NCBI GenBank assembly: GCA_016946835.1
Contig: JACVTC010000089.1
Location: 514,001 to 578,000, forward strand
DNA: 64,000 bases
Reading direction: 5' to 3'
DNA from: Neocallimastix lanati (nom. inval.)
Taxonomy: Eukaryota; Neocallimastigomycota; Neocallimastigomycetes; Neocallimastigales; Neocallimastigaceae
Positions 22,961-33,680 of this stretch are shown here, one piece after another. The notes beneath the pieces are model-generated. The model was given only the letters and a program-made list of their open reading frames with translations, did no database searches and had not been told where the DNA came from. The position numbers and the translations under genes are program-made. Within the stretch, counting starts at the first letter, position 1. Each line of letters starts with the position of its first letter.

Positions 22961-24410
22961 ATAGTTTATCGAGTATCTATCTATTGTATATTTAAAAGAT
23001 TTGATTATTTATATGATGATTATTATTTTAATAAATTTAATCAAACAACAATAATATTTAATATAGAATTAATAAATAAATAAAAGTATTTAATTCTATG
23101 ACTGTTTTAAAATATACATTAAAACTATTATCAACAATGAATAGTATAGTATATAAATATTTTATAATTGATTTAAGATCAATGAAAAAAAAATAAAAAT
23201 ATGTATAATTGAACACATGCAATTTATTAAAATTTAAACCATTTTTGTTTATTTTTTTTACATTATTAATTATAATTGAATTTTTAATGTATTTATTACA
23301 TAAATGTACATTTACAACTATTTTTGGCTAAAAAAATAATTAAAAAAATAAAAATTAAAATTTTTTTTATATTTTTAATACATTAAAAAAAATAAATAAT
23401 ATTTTATTATTCAGTAATTTATAATCATTGATATGTTCATTTATATATTATATTTTGATGAAATTATTTAAAAAAAGAAAAAAAAAAGATGTTATTTAAT
23501 AAATAAGTGAAGGTATAATAAAATTTTAGGTATTTATTATGAAGCAGTTCCATTTTAAGAAAAAGAAATGTATATAATAAACCTGTGTTTAATAAAAATT
23601 TACAAAAATATATAGAAAGTATTATATCCGATTATATCTGGCTGTAACAAACATACTCATTATTTCATTACTATTTTTATTCATATTTACTCTTTAATTC
23701 GGAATATATTCCTTATATGTATATATTTTTTAGTAATTTTTATTATTGTTGTTTTAATTTAGTTTATACAGTATATATTATAATTTTTATTGTATTGTAT
23801 TTGTTCATATATAAAATATTTTAATTTTTTTTTTTTTTTATAAAATCACTTCTACAAATATTAATATTATTACTATACTAAAAATAATTATTTTTATAAA
23901 TTTATATTATTATTACTTCATATATATTTTATATAAATTATTTTTAGAAAATTACAGAATACTTATTTAATGGATATGTAATTCTATACACATTAAATAA
24001 CAATATTATTTTTTCCATGATATTATATATTTATGATTAATATAATATATATAATTTATATAATTTATATAATATATTTATCGGATATTGAATATAATCT
24101 TTTTTTAGATTTCGGAAAAAGGTTTCAAAAAATTTATTGTGGCTTTATTTTGTAATTTAAATTAATGTTAAATTAAATACAAAATTATTAATTTATTATT
24201 ACTTGAAAATATATTTAAATGTGTCTAATGTTTACATAATTAATATCATTTATTTGATAAGAAAATTTAAATTGGGAAAAATTTTTATTTAATTTTAATT
24301 AAAGAAATAATATCAAATGGCTGATCCAACATTTTTATAAAATTAAAAATAAAGTTTAAAAAAGTTTTTATATTTATATGAAATATTCAATGTATGTGTT
24401 GTTCTATCGT

Positions 24411-24441
<31 letters not shown>

Positions 24442-24725
24442 CTAACTTTAATTTTTTTCTATTGCTTTAATTTTTTTTCTTTTACTTTATTTTGATCTTT
24501 TTTTTTTTTTTTTTTTTTTTATTTTGTGATAAAATTATATTGTGTACTTTACATACATTATTTAAAACAATTATATGTATGTACTATTAATTCCTAAAAA
24601 TTTTCGTTGTAATAAATTAATATATCTAATAATTAATTAACTAATTTAATTAAATATTGAATTTTATTTAATTAAAATTTTTAAAGCTAAATTAATTTTT
24701 TTTATTTTTAATTAAATAAAAAAAG

Positions 24726-24733
24726 TATAAATA
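24726..24733 (+). promoter_or_regulatory. candidate TATA element of the alcohol dehydrogenase gene
   Basis: TATAAATA lies 93 bp upstream of the ATG at 24819 and is followed by a leader rich in C/A (CAATTCTGACA, ATCAACAACAATT) that resembles fungal 5' leaders. Given the AT content the assignment is tentative. Confidence 0.4.
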
Positions 24734-24818
24734 AAATCAATTCTGACAAATTTTAAAAATCATAATCAACAACAATTATTATTGTTAAAATAAAATAAAT
24801 AACATAAAACAATTAAAA

Positions 24819-26051
24819 ATGGCAACTACTTTCAAGGCTTGGGCTGCTCTTAACGCTAAGGAAAAGTTACAATTATATGAATACACTCCAGAACCATTAG
24901 CTGATGACCAAATTGAAGGTATATAATAATATAAAAAATTAAGTTAAATTTATTGACAATATAAACAAATATAATTTTTAATTTATTGTATGCTAATTTT
25001 TTTTTTTTCAAATATATTTAAATAGTTAAGGTTACTCACAACGGTTTATGTCATAGTGATATTCATATGAAGGTAAAAATTTATATTAATAATAGAGGTT
25101 AATATATACTTTAATAGTAATAAAGTGAATTATTATAAATTATAATAAATAATTTTAAAAATTAAATTATAGGATAATGACTGGGGAAATTCATCTTACC
25201 CATTCATTCCAGGTCATGAAGTTATTGGTAATGTTGTTGCATTAGGTGCCAATGCTGAAAAGCTTTCAGGTCTTAAGATTGGTGATAGAGTCGGTTACGG
25301 TTGGATTCGTGACAGTTGTGGTTTCTGTGAAAGCTGTATTGAAGGTCAAGAAAATCTTTGCTACAAGGGTTATGAAGGTACTATTGTTGGTCACCATGGT
25401 GGTTTCCAAAATCGTATTAGAATGCCAGCAAAGTTTGCTTTCAAGATTCCAGAAAAACTTGAAAGTCAATATGCAGGTCCTTTAATGTGTGCTGGTGCCA
25501 CTGTTTACAATCCACTTCGTCTTTTCATTGATAGACCAAATGTTAAAGTTGGTATTATTGGTATTGGTGGTTTAGGTCATTTAGCTGTTCAATTTGCTAG
25601 TAAGATGGGATTTGAAGTCACTGCTCTTTCAACTTCCTTCAACAAGAAAGAAGAAGCTATGGGCTTTGGTTGTACAAACTTTGTTTTATTAAAGGAAGCT
25701 TCTGAAAAGGTTCCAAACTATTTCGATTTAATTATTAACACTTCTCCATACGATATGGATTGGAATATGCTTTTAGGTTTACTTAGACCAAATGGTAAAT
25801 TATGTTTAATTGGTATTCCAGCTGTTGATATGAAAGTTCCAGTTATGCCAATTATTTTCTCTCAAAAGACTATTTGTGGTTCTATTGTTGCTGGTAGAAA
25901 ATTCACTAATGAAATGCTTGAATTTGCTGCCTTAAATGGTGTTAAACCAAAAATTGAACTTATGAAGTTATCTCAATGTAACGAAGCCATGGAAAAAGTT
26001 TTAGCTAACAAGGCTAGATACAGAATCGTTTTAGAAACTGATTTTGAATAA
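24819..26051 (+). CDS. zinc-dependent alcohol dehydrogenase, cinnamyl-alcohol dehydrogenase (NADP-type) subfamily
   Basis: The exons are 24819-24918, 25026-25072 and 25173-26051, giving 341 residues. Intron 1 is phase 1 and intron 2 phase 0, and both are GT-AG. It is a medium-chain dehydrogenase. Catalytic zinc ligands are Cys42 (GLCHSD), His64-Glu65 (PGHEVIG) and Cys155 (PLMCAGATVY). The structural zinc site is Cys98, Cys101, Cys104 and Cys112 in the spacing C-x2-C-x2-C-x7-C. The nucleotide-binding fold shows GIGGLG at 179-184. The STS segment at 202-204, followed by KK after F-N, is typical of members that prefer NADP(H). The family reduces aldehydes, including aromatic and medium-chain ones, to alcohols; the substrate is not decided here. 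Length is normal (about 340-360). Codon use is strongly biased (GGT, CCA, AAG, ATT), suggesting good expression. There is no targeting signal, so it is probably cytosolic. Confidence 0.93.
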
Positions 26052-26440
26052 ATTCAATCTACTATTGAAATAAATTAAACAATAAATGATCTAAATAAAT
26101 TATCGATTTAAAAAAAAAAATAATGGATTTATAATATAAAAAAAACATTGGATATAAAATACAAAAGAAATATAAATATAAAAAAAGATAAAATATTTTT
26201 GAAAATAAAAATTTATAAATTTTATAAATTTCTTAAATATAAATAAATAAAATTATATAAATAAATAAATTTTATTTATTGAAAGTTATAAAAAATATAT
26301 TTATATATATATATATATGAATTATAAAAAAGTTTCAGTTACCGTTTCATGTATGGCGGGATGAATATATAAAATAATGCAAAATAATAAAATTTAATAA
26401 AATAATAAAAAATATCAAATTATTGTTCTAAAAATTAATT

Positions 26441-26471
<31 letters not shown>

Positions 26472-26589
26472 GGTATAGGAAAATAAATGGTTTTTAATTA
26501 AATTCGTTATGATAAATTATAATTTTTAAATGTAGATTCAAAACATTCAAGAGAAATATTTTGTTCGTGAAATGAATTTTCTAAATTCA
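26052..26589. other. intergenic DNA, pre-insertion flank of the LINE
   Basis: AT-rich 3' flank of the dehydrogenase gene, with a long T run followed by GTGTGTGTG near 26440-26470. The last part reads directly into sequence found again after the LINE at 29555, so it is the empty-site flank. Confidence 0.6.
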
Positions 26590-26602
26590 ATGATAATTTC
26601 TA
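26590..26602. repeat. target-site duplication, left copy, of LINE-A1
   Basis: ATGATAATTTCTA here is repeated exactly at 29555-29567 directly after the poly(A) tail. Confidence 0.85.
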
Positions 26603-26603
26603 A

Positions 26604-26855
26604 TGGGATATAAATCAAGACATCAGTATAGAAGAAATTAGAGAAGCAATTTTAGCTACTCCAAATTATAAAGCTTCAGGCCCGGATGGAATTCCTATTG
26701 AATTTTATAAAGCTTTAATTCCTCCGGATGACGAAAATTCAGTAAATAATTCTTCTTCTGGTTTAAATTGTTTACAGAAGATATACTCAAGAATTTGGAA
26801 TGGAGAATTTCCTAGCTCTTGGAATGAAGCAAGTATTATATCTATTCCTAAAAAA
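26604..26855 (+). pseudogene. LINE-A1 reverse transcriptase fragment, upstream of the nested insertion
   Basis: About 84 codons are open from TGG at 26604 and include KASGPDGIPIEFYKA and the SWNEASIISIPKKG motif that normally precedes the NYRGISL block. The frame happens to run without a stop into the nested copy, giving a chimeric end at 26975. The natural continuation of the RT resumes at 27244 in another frame because of the insertion. Confidence 0.85.
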
Positions 26856-27211
26856 GGGTTCAATAGGTTCAAATCGAATCGTACTACTACTACCAAGAGC
26901 GTCAATGCTGAAGAAACAGTAAGACAGGCCAGCAGGGCTAGCGCAACCAATGAAGATCATAATTTTGTATCTTAAAATTATGATTAACATTGCGAAGTCA
27001 AAGTTAATTATTATACTTCAGTATAATAATGCCCTTGTGAAGTCTTACAAATATTAATTAAATGAAACTAGAATATATTATACCATTATTTTATTTTTAT
27101 TTTGTGTTTTATTTTTTGTTTATTTTTTTATCTTTTTTTTTTTTTTTTATTATTTTATTACATGTATTTTATCAAATATTTAATTAATAAAGATGAAACA
27201 AGTTTGCTGCC

Positions 27212-27242
<31 letters not shown>
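26856..27242 (+). mobile_element. nested, heavily 5'-truncated LINE-A copy inside LINE-A1
   Basis: The copy carries only the last codons of the family ORF (from FNRFKSNRTTTTKSVNAEE to NFVS and a TAA), the complete 3' UTR (starting AAAATTATGATTAACATTG) and poly(A) at 27215-27242. It is almost identical to the 3' end of the surrounding element at 29170-29554. The host sequence TCCTAAAAA occurs on both sides (26846-26854 and 27243-27251), giving a 9-bp target duplication. Confidence 0.85.
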
Positions 27243-27243
<1 letters not shown>

Positions 27244-27245
<2 letters not shown>

Positions 27246-29283
27246 TAAAAATGGAGATGATCTATCTGATTGTGACAATTATCGAGGTATCTCTCTGATT
27301 AACAATGGTATTAAACTCATTTCGAAAATAGTCTCCAAAAGAATTTCGGAATATGGACTTAAAAATAATTTTATTAGGCCAGAGCAATTTGGATTTCGTA
27401 CAAAAGAAGAATGTGTTAGTTTATTTATTTCAATTCGAGAAATTTGTCAAAGGCGTAAAAATGATAATAAAGAAACTTACCTTGCTTTTCTAGATTTAAA
27501 AAAGGCATATGATTCTGTTCCAATAGGTAATATTTTATATAAATTAGATGCTTTAGGTATTAGAGGTAAATGTTATCAATTTATAAAAAATCTATATATG
27601 ACTTCCAAAGCCAGTGTTAAAATTGATGATCAATATTCGGAATCTTTTAATATTATGAAAGGAGTTAGACAAGGTTGTCCACTATCACCAATTCTTTTCA
27701 ATCTTTTTATTAATGACATTTTTAATGATGTTTCAGAACTTGGAATTCCTTTAGGCGAATCTAGATGTTGTGGTGGACTCTTTGCAGATGATATTGTTCT
27801 ATGCGCACCATCAAGAACTAAGTTAAAAAAAATGCTTAAGAAGGTAAATGAATGGGCTAAATTTAATATGATGAATTTTGGAATTAATAAGTGTGCAACG
27901 ATGGTGATTCGACCAGACACACCTCTTTTTCAAAATAAAAGAGATCCTACTTTTTATCTTGCTGGTCAACCAATCCCAATAACTAAATGTTATACCTATT
28001 TAGGTATACCATTTGATAAAAGCTTATCATTGAACCCTATTATTAAATTACTTAACTCTAAAGTTACTAAAGCTCTCTTTTCTGTTAGTAAATTTCTTTC
28101 AAACTCCAAAATTCCTATTCCATTTAAAAAGATTATAATTAACTCTTATGTACTTAGTAAAGTCTCTTACTTTGCGCCTTTACTTGGTTCAAATAAAGCT
28201 AGAACAAATAATACTCAGAAATTAATTAATAAAGGATTAAGATGGATTGCAGGTATACAAAAAGCCAAATCATTTATTAATGTATATTCTATTTCAAAAG
28301 ATTTACATATTCCTCCATTGTCAGCTAAGTGTGCTTTGTCTCAAGTCAAATGTTTTGATAAATGGAAAGATTCAAATTGTATTATTTCCTATTTAGTTAA
28401 TAATATTCCAAGATCTAGAAAATATACATGGACAAAAGAAAGTAGAACTCTTAAACGTAAACTAGAGAAAAGAGGTAATAACGATAATAAAATCAAGGAT
28501 TTTTATTGGAAAAGAGATATGAAAATCAATTCTATTAAAGCTGAGTTTTATGACAAAAACAAATTCGAAGAAACATCAAAATTTATTAAACTTTGTTATG
28601 AATATCCTGATCTTTCATATGGTTTCTATTGGCTATTGAGAGTACGAAGCGGATATAGATTAGATGCTAGAATTGCTAAAGCTGCAAAAATTGTAGATCA
28701 AATGTGTCCTAATTATTGTCCCTGTTGTAAAAGTAATAAACAATGGATAAGTCATTGGTTAATTGATTGTCCTTTTTTCAATCATATTCGTAGTAAAGTT
28801 AATGATAAAATTTTATTTTTATATAATGCTTTTTACCGTGGCAACCTAACAAATGATATAGTTAATAGTAATAATGATAATAGTAATAGTAATAGTAGTA
28901 ATAGTAATAATAGTAATAGTAATAATAGTTATAGTAATATTAGTAATAGTATTGAAAATAATGTGTATATTGATTCTAGTGTGTGTGAAAAAGTGTTTAA
29001 TTTCCTTCTTGGAGGTCGAAGTATTAATAACAGTACAAGGGAATTGGAGGATCTATTTAAGTGCCAGATGAAATCAGGTGCTTATTCTGATACTCCGTTC
29101 TTAGTGGTTACTGCGGCACTTCTTCAATCGATTTTACCTATTGCTATTGGCCAGCAATGGTCTTTGTTCAATAGGTTCATATCGAATCATACTACTACTA
29201 CCAAGAGCGTCAATGCTGAAGAAACAGTAAGACAGGCCAGCAGGGCTAGCGCAACCAATGAAGATCATAATTTTGTATCTTAA
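27244..29283 (+). pseudogene. LINE-A1 reverse transcriptase and C-terminal zinc-knuckle region
   Basis: One open frame of 679 residues continues the broken RT. Landmarks are NYRGISLI (near 27277), FRTKEECVSL, FLDLKKAYDSV (27490), GVRQGCPLSPILFN (27661) and the catalytic FADDIVL (27781-27801, carrying the two metal-binding Asp). A thumb/connection region follows, then the cysteine-histidine cluster CPNYCPCC...SHWLIDCP (28706-28775). A stretch of Asn/Ser codons made by TAGTAA-type repeats (28863-28950) comes next, and finally the family-typical C-terminus with KSVNAEE. The protein would copy element RNA at a nicked target. The frame is intact but lacks its own start, the front of the RT and the endonuclease, so it cannot be a complete retrotransposon protein. 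Confidence 0.9.
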
Positions 29284-29513
29284 AATTATGATTAACATTG
29301 CGAAGTCAAAATTAATTATTATACTTCAGTATAATAATGCCCTTGTGAAGTCTTACAAATATTAATTAAATGAAACTAGAATATATTATACCATTATTTT
29401 ATTTTATTTTGTGTTTTTTTTTTTGTTTATTTTTTTTATCTTTTTTTTTTATTATTTTATTACATGTATTTTATCAAATATTTAATTAATAAAGATGAAA
29501 CAAGTTTGCTGCC

Positions 29514-29554
<41 letters not shown>

Positions 29555-29557
<3 letters not shown>

Positions 29558-29567
29558 ATAATTTCTA
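29555..29567. repeat. target-site duplication, right copy, of LINE-A1
   Basis: Exact copy of 26590-26602. Confidence 0.85.
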
Positions 29568-29781
29568 CAAGATTAAAGTAATAAAAAGGTGAAGGCTACC
29601 ATTTCATTCAAATAGTCAAATGTCAAATTAAATTCGTACTTTCAATTTTTAATTAATAAATCTATTCCTCTCCCATTGAAGAAATATGTTTTAATTTCCT
29701 TTATTCTTAGTCTTGTTTTAGTAGTTCGTTTGAGCTATTATTTGATAGGTATTGCAAAATACCAAACTTATCCAAGAGCGT
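29568..29781 (+). other. host flank running into the first LINE-B remnant
   Basis: The left part is AT-rich host sequence. From about 29705 a short LINE-B-like frame can be read (ELLFDRYCKIPNLSKSVDV) ending in the TCCAAGAGCGT segment that is repeated at 30160. The precise 5' boundary of the LINE-B remnant is not visible. Confidence 0.5.
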
Positions 29782-30125
29782 TGACGTCGTACCGATAAGG
29801 CATAATGATAATACAGGATCGTCATCTATTTCTACGAAGGACGAATCTTGCCCTAGTAGTTCAATAAATGATGAATCCGGGGAGAGTTTAGTGGACACCA
29901 CACTATCTATTTTAAAGATGTTACTTCTAGGTTTTATTTCTTTTTTATTTGTTAGGAAGGGAAAAATTCCCGCATAGTACAACTTGCCGAAATACATAGT
30001 ATTTTCGAGCTTTTTTATTTTTTTATTTTTTAATTTTTTATTGTTAATTTCTAATGTACTTTTCACCTACATGTATTTTTTAAAATAAAATTTAATAAAG
30101 TTTTGGAAGTGTATTCTCTTCCCTG

Positions 30126-30159
<34 letters not shown>
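29782..30159 (+). mobile_element. LINE-B 3' fragment (copy B1)
   Basis: The coding remnant reads SVDVVPIRHNDNTGSSSIST followed by a Ser/Asp-rich tail, SGESLVDTTLSILKMLLLGF and a stop (TAG near 29977). A 3' UTR follows, ending TTTAATAAAGTTTTGG...CCCTGTCT and poly(A) 30129-30159. Directly before and after lies TCCAAGAGCGT (29771-29781 and 30160-30170). That is either an 11-bp target duplication or homology between related copies. Family B differs from family A in 3' UTR and tail but shares the KSV motif. Confidence 0.7.
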
Positions 30160-30162
<3 letters not shown>

Positions 30163-30217
30163 AAGAGCGTCGACGTCGTACTGATAAGGCATAATAATAA
30201 TACAGGATCAGCATCTA
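30160..30217 (+). mobile_element. LINE-B fragment (copy B0), left part, split by copy B2
   Basis: The sequence codes SKSVDVVLIRHNNNTGSAS-like residues and stops at the insertion point of B2. It resumes at 31237 with the same reading (SISTKDESHPSS). The last 13 bp (30205-30217, GGATCAGCATCTA) are the left target duplication of B2. Confidence 0.75.
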
Positions 30218-31199
30218 AAATATACCTACACTTTCTCACTATTCATGGACGAAAAAAGCACGGAGTTTAGCAGTACACAAGCACAATAATAAACTTCCTG
30301 GAGAAATAAGGAAGTTTTACTGGGAAAATATTCATTATTCAAGCACTCCTGCGATCAGATCTACAAAATACAAGAAATTTAAATTTGGTTTTAAAAAATT
30401 TATTCAACGTCTATCACTTAAATTTTCACAATTTTCTCTTGGATTTTTTTGGATTGGACGAATTAAATGTGGATTCAAATTTGATGTAAAAACGTATGTT
30501 AAAAGTAATCTAGTATCAGAAAATTGCCCAACATACTGCCCTTGTTGTGGTGAGAGTAACAGCATACCTAGTTTTACACACTGGATACTTTTATGTCCTA
30601 AATTTGAAGAATTTAGGCAACATTTCATTCCCTTTGTTGATGAAATTTTTATTAATTTTTCTCTTATTGTTCATGAGAAATCATTGAACATTCCTGATGA
30701 TAAAGAGGAAGATTTTGATGATAATATCAATTTTTACGTGCTGTGTCTCCTTCTTGGCGGAAATGCAGTATTTGAAATCTTAAAGATCGGCTCGGGGGAA
30801 AGAAGGCGATATATTAATAATATTTTTCAATCACCTTCGAACGAGTCTTCTTTCCCGATTTCATATTTTGTGGGGCTTGCGGAATTCCTTACTAACGTTA
30901 TGCCTATTGTGATTGGTGATTTTTACACCATGATCGATTTGTATAGTGTTAGACCTACCGTTGTCAAGAGCGTCGACGTCGTAACGATAAGGCAAAAAAG
31001 AAATTCTGATACAGATTCGAATGATAATTTTCATCTACATGGAGTTATCTTCGATGAATGGGAAGAGTTAGAGGCCTTTTCGTCCTCGAATCTCATAACG
31101 TAGTTTTTTAATATTAATATAAAAAAAAAAATTTCATGTATTTAAACTTCATGTATTTTTTAAAAAAAAAAAATATTATTAAATAAAGTTTATTCCTAG

Positions 31200-31236
<37 letters not shown>
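30218..31236 (+). mobile_element. LINE-B copy B2, 5'-truncated, inserted into B0
   Basis: The insert is bounded by the 13-bp duplication GGATCAGCATCTA (30205-30217 and 31237-31249) and ends in poly(A) 31203-31236. It contains the 3' third of the LINE-B ORF and a 3' UTR of about 100 bp, different from that of family A. Confidence 0.87.
30219..31103 (+). pseudogene. LINE-B C-terminal ORF fragment with zinc knuckle
   Basis: The frame is open from the truncation point to a TAG at 31101-31103 (294 residues). It aligns by eye with family A: NIPTLSHYSWTKKARSL corresponds to NIPRSRKYTWTKESRTL, and RKFYW to KDFYW. The cluster CPTYCPCCGESN...THWILLCP (near 30527-30600) corresponds to the family A cysteine/histidine motif. 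The C-terminus carries VKSVDVVTIRQ and an acidic tail. The RT domain is missing through 5' truncation, so no enzyme can be made. Families A and B are therefore sister LINE families. Confidence 0.85.
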
Positions 31237-31241
<5 letters not shown>

Positions 31242-31564
31242 AGCATCTATTTCTACGAAGGATGAATCTCACCCTAGTAGTTTAATAGATGATGAATCCG
31301 GGGAGAGTTTAGTGGACACCACACTATCTATTTTAAAGATGATACTTCTAGGTTTTATTTCTTTTTTATTTGTTAGGAAGGGAAAAATTCCGGCATAGTA
31401 CAACTTGCCGAAATACATAGTATTTTCGAGCTTTTTTTTTTTTTATTTTTTAAATTTTTTATTTTTAATTTCAAATGTACTTTTCACCTACATGTATTTT
31501 TTAAAATAAAATTAATAAAGTTTTGGAAGTGTATTCACTTCCCTGTCTAAAAAAAAAAAAAAAA
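31237..31564 (+). mobile_element. LINE-B fragment (copy B0), right part
   Basis: It continues B0 after the B2 insertion and is nearly identical to B1 (29836-30159), including SGESLVDTTLSILKM and the 3' UTR. It ends with poly(A) at 31549-31564. The next element begins immediately. Confidence 0.8.
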
Positions 31565-32523
31565 GTTTTATATTATGCACCTCTCTTTGGTTCAAATAAA
31601 GAATTAAGTTCTGATTCTGATAGTAGTAACCATTTATTGATAATATTTATAATATTATCAATAGAAATAATATTGTTTATAATCGTCGAAATAATGATAG
31701 TGAAAATAGAATTATTAATATTAGTAATAGTGAAAATTATAATATCGTTACTTCTAATTTAGTGAATAGTTTAATTTACTGAATAATGAGTGCGTAAATA
31801 ATAGTTATAGTAAAAATAGTTATAGTAATAATAGTTATAGTAATAATAGTTATAGTAATAATAGTAATAGTAATAATAGTTATAGTAATAATAGTTATAG
31901 TAATATTAGTAATAGTATTTTTAGTAATGTTAGTAATAGTATTGAAAATAATGTGTGTGTTGATTCTAGTGTGTGTGAAAAAGTGTTTAATTTCCTTCTT
32001 GGAGGTCGAAGTATTAATAACAGTACAAGGGAATGGAAGGATCTATTTAAGTGCCAGATGAAATCAGGTGCTTTTTCTGATACTCCATTCTTGGTGGTTA
32101 CTGCGGCTCTTCTTCAATCGATTATACCTATTGCTATTGGCCAGCAGTGGTCTTTGTTCAATAGGTTCATATCGAATCATACTACTACTACCAAGAGCGT
32201 CAATGCTGAAGAAACAGTAAGACAGACCAGCAGGGCTAGCGCAACCAATGAAGATCATAATTTTGTATCTTAAAATTATGATTAACATTGTGAAGTCAAA
32301 ATTAATTACTATACCACAGTATAATAATGCCCTTGTGAAGTCTTACTGATATTAATTAAATGAAACTAGAATATATTATACCATTATTTTATTTTATTTT
32401 GTGTTTTTTTTTTTTTGTTTATTTTTTATCTTTTCTTTTTTTCTTTTTATTACATGTATTTTATCATATATTTAATTAATAAATATGAAACAAGTTTGCA
32501 AAAAAAAAAAAAAAAAAAAAAAA
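31565..32523 (+). mobile_element. LINE-A copy A2 with internal deletion
   Basis: The copy starts inside the ORF (VLYYAPLFGSNKELS, compare SYFAPLLGSNKART at 28170). It then jumps to expanded TAGTAA/Asn-Ser repeats (about 31790-31950), so some 200 codons including the zinc knuckle are lost. The C-terminus (31953-32273, ending NFVS and TAA), 3' UTR and poly(A) (32500-32523) match LINE-A1 closely. The left end abuts the poly(A) of B0. Confidence 0.85.
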
Positions 32524-33500
32524 TAATAATATAATCCGGGTAATGGAATTTTGATTTAATTTCATCACCTACTTCATTGGTTGTAACAAGTAGTTTCTTT
32601 TCCATTACATTAGAGTCCAGATTATCATTATGTTCAAATTCAGTAATTATGTAAATTTATTATAAAAGAAAATTATTTCATGTTCATCCCTTTTTTTGTT
32701 GAGAATGTAAATGTTTCCTAATGAACATCTGACATTCCAAAAGGATATTATATTTACTTATATTTACTGAAAGTATATATCTATATTTGAAATTATCATG
32801 AGTGAATTGGTAGGAATTGTGAATACCAATATATAATATCACGCATTCTAGAGATTTTCATGTTTGTATGTTTCAGTATTGTTCTATAATGATTGAGAAA
32901 TGAATAGGAATATGAGAAAGAATTCAGGAATGAACTATAACCGACTTCTTGAAGACAAATACAAATAGTATTAAAATTTTAATTAAAATTAGCAAGTCCT
33001 TCACATTTTTCAGAGTTCCAATCATTAATATTCCAGCTAATACAGAGGTTAAAATGATGAATATTCGAGAAGGGATTAGCATACAGAAGATCTTTATCAG
33101 AGATTGGGTTCAGTATAATACTTTGTTCTGTCATAATATATACTATTAAATGTGTGAATCCCTGAAGTAATCTTCCAATTTATTCCTTTAACAGTAAAGC
33201 GTTTTGTAATAATATAAATAACCTTCAAATAATCCTTAGGATTATTATAGTTAACTCTTAGGATGAAGTAGTTTTCCATATTAATATATTGTTTTTTAAT
33301 AAATCCATGAGTAATTTCATTATAATTTGATATTTTTTTATATAAGAATTTTAAGAATTCCTATATTCTTTTCCTATATTCAACTTTAAGTCCAATATTC
33401 AAAATCAAGAATGAAAATTAAAATAAATTTTTCATAGGAACAAAGTTTCTCGGACTTCTATCTAAATGGAGTAGACATTTCCAAATAAAAACTAAGCTAT
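32524..33500 (-). pseudogene. inverted LINE relic with endonuclease (APE) start
   Basis: On the minus strand, reading across stops, MENYFILRVNYNNPKDYLKV starts near 33279. It is followed (near 33055-32960) by CISWNINDWNSEKCEGL and NTICICLQEVG. SWNIN...W and ICLQE are the first two signature blocks of the apurinic-endonuclease-like domain of LINEs. SRMRDIIYWYSQFLP follows, and a further frame (DSNVMEKKLLVTTNEVGDEI, near 32600) may be the linker before the RT. Stops and frame changes make it a relic. It is opposite to the poly(A)-tailed copies upstream and could represent the missing 5' part of the same family. Confidence 0.65.
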
Positions 33501-33675
33501 ATTAATAAAAAAATTTTATTATAAAAATAAAATAAAAAAATAAATAAATGAAGTAAAAAAAATGAAAATTAATTACTTGATGTGGTCATTTCTTTCGAGA
33601 TATTTTTTTATATATTGTATTTATTTCACTTGGATTTGCAACGTAATGAAAAAAAAAAAAAAATAATTGCGAATA
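33501..33675. other. AT-rich flank of the copia insertion
   Basis: This is host sequence ending GCGAATAGTTTT; the last five bases are the target duplication. Confidence 0.6.
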
Positions 33676-33680
33676 GTTTT
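33676..33680. repeat. 5-bp target-site duplication of the copia element, left
   Basis: GTTTT immediately precedes the 5' LTR and follows the 3' LTR at 39489-39493. Five base pairs is the usual length for Ty1/copia elements. Confidence 0.85.

Larger units (their letters stand above)
21336..24818. other. AT-rich intergenic DNA upstream of the alcohol dehydrogenase
   Basis: This holds TAAT runs near 22030-22075, long T runs at 24410-24440 and 24497-24520, and a complex inverted repeat region at 22824-22960 (separate entry). No gene was recognised. Confidence 0.5.
26603..29554 (+). mobile_element. 5'-truncated non-LTR retrotransposon (LINE-A1), interrupted by a nested copy
   Basis: The element begins abruptly inside its reverse transcriptase frame (WDINQDISIEE...), has the conserved KASGPDGIPIEFYK start of the RT domain, a long C-terminal region, a 3' UTR of about 230 bp and a poly(A) tail (29517-29554). 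It is bounded by a 13-bp target duplication, proving insertion by target-primed reverse transcription with 5' truncation. A further truncated copy of the same family sits inside it (26856-27242). The amino-terminal endonuclease is missing. Confidence 0.9.

Noticed and set aside
25266-25469. Minus-strand frame inside the alcohol dehydrogenase
   Set aside because: Shadow of the coding strand; no independent motif or start context.
26705-26990. Minus-strand frames over the LINE fragment
   Set aside because: Antisense to recognisable reverse transcriptase sequence.
30404-30628. Minus-strand frame of 74 codons
   Set aside because: Antisense to the LINE-B zinc-knuckle region on the + strand.
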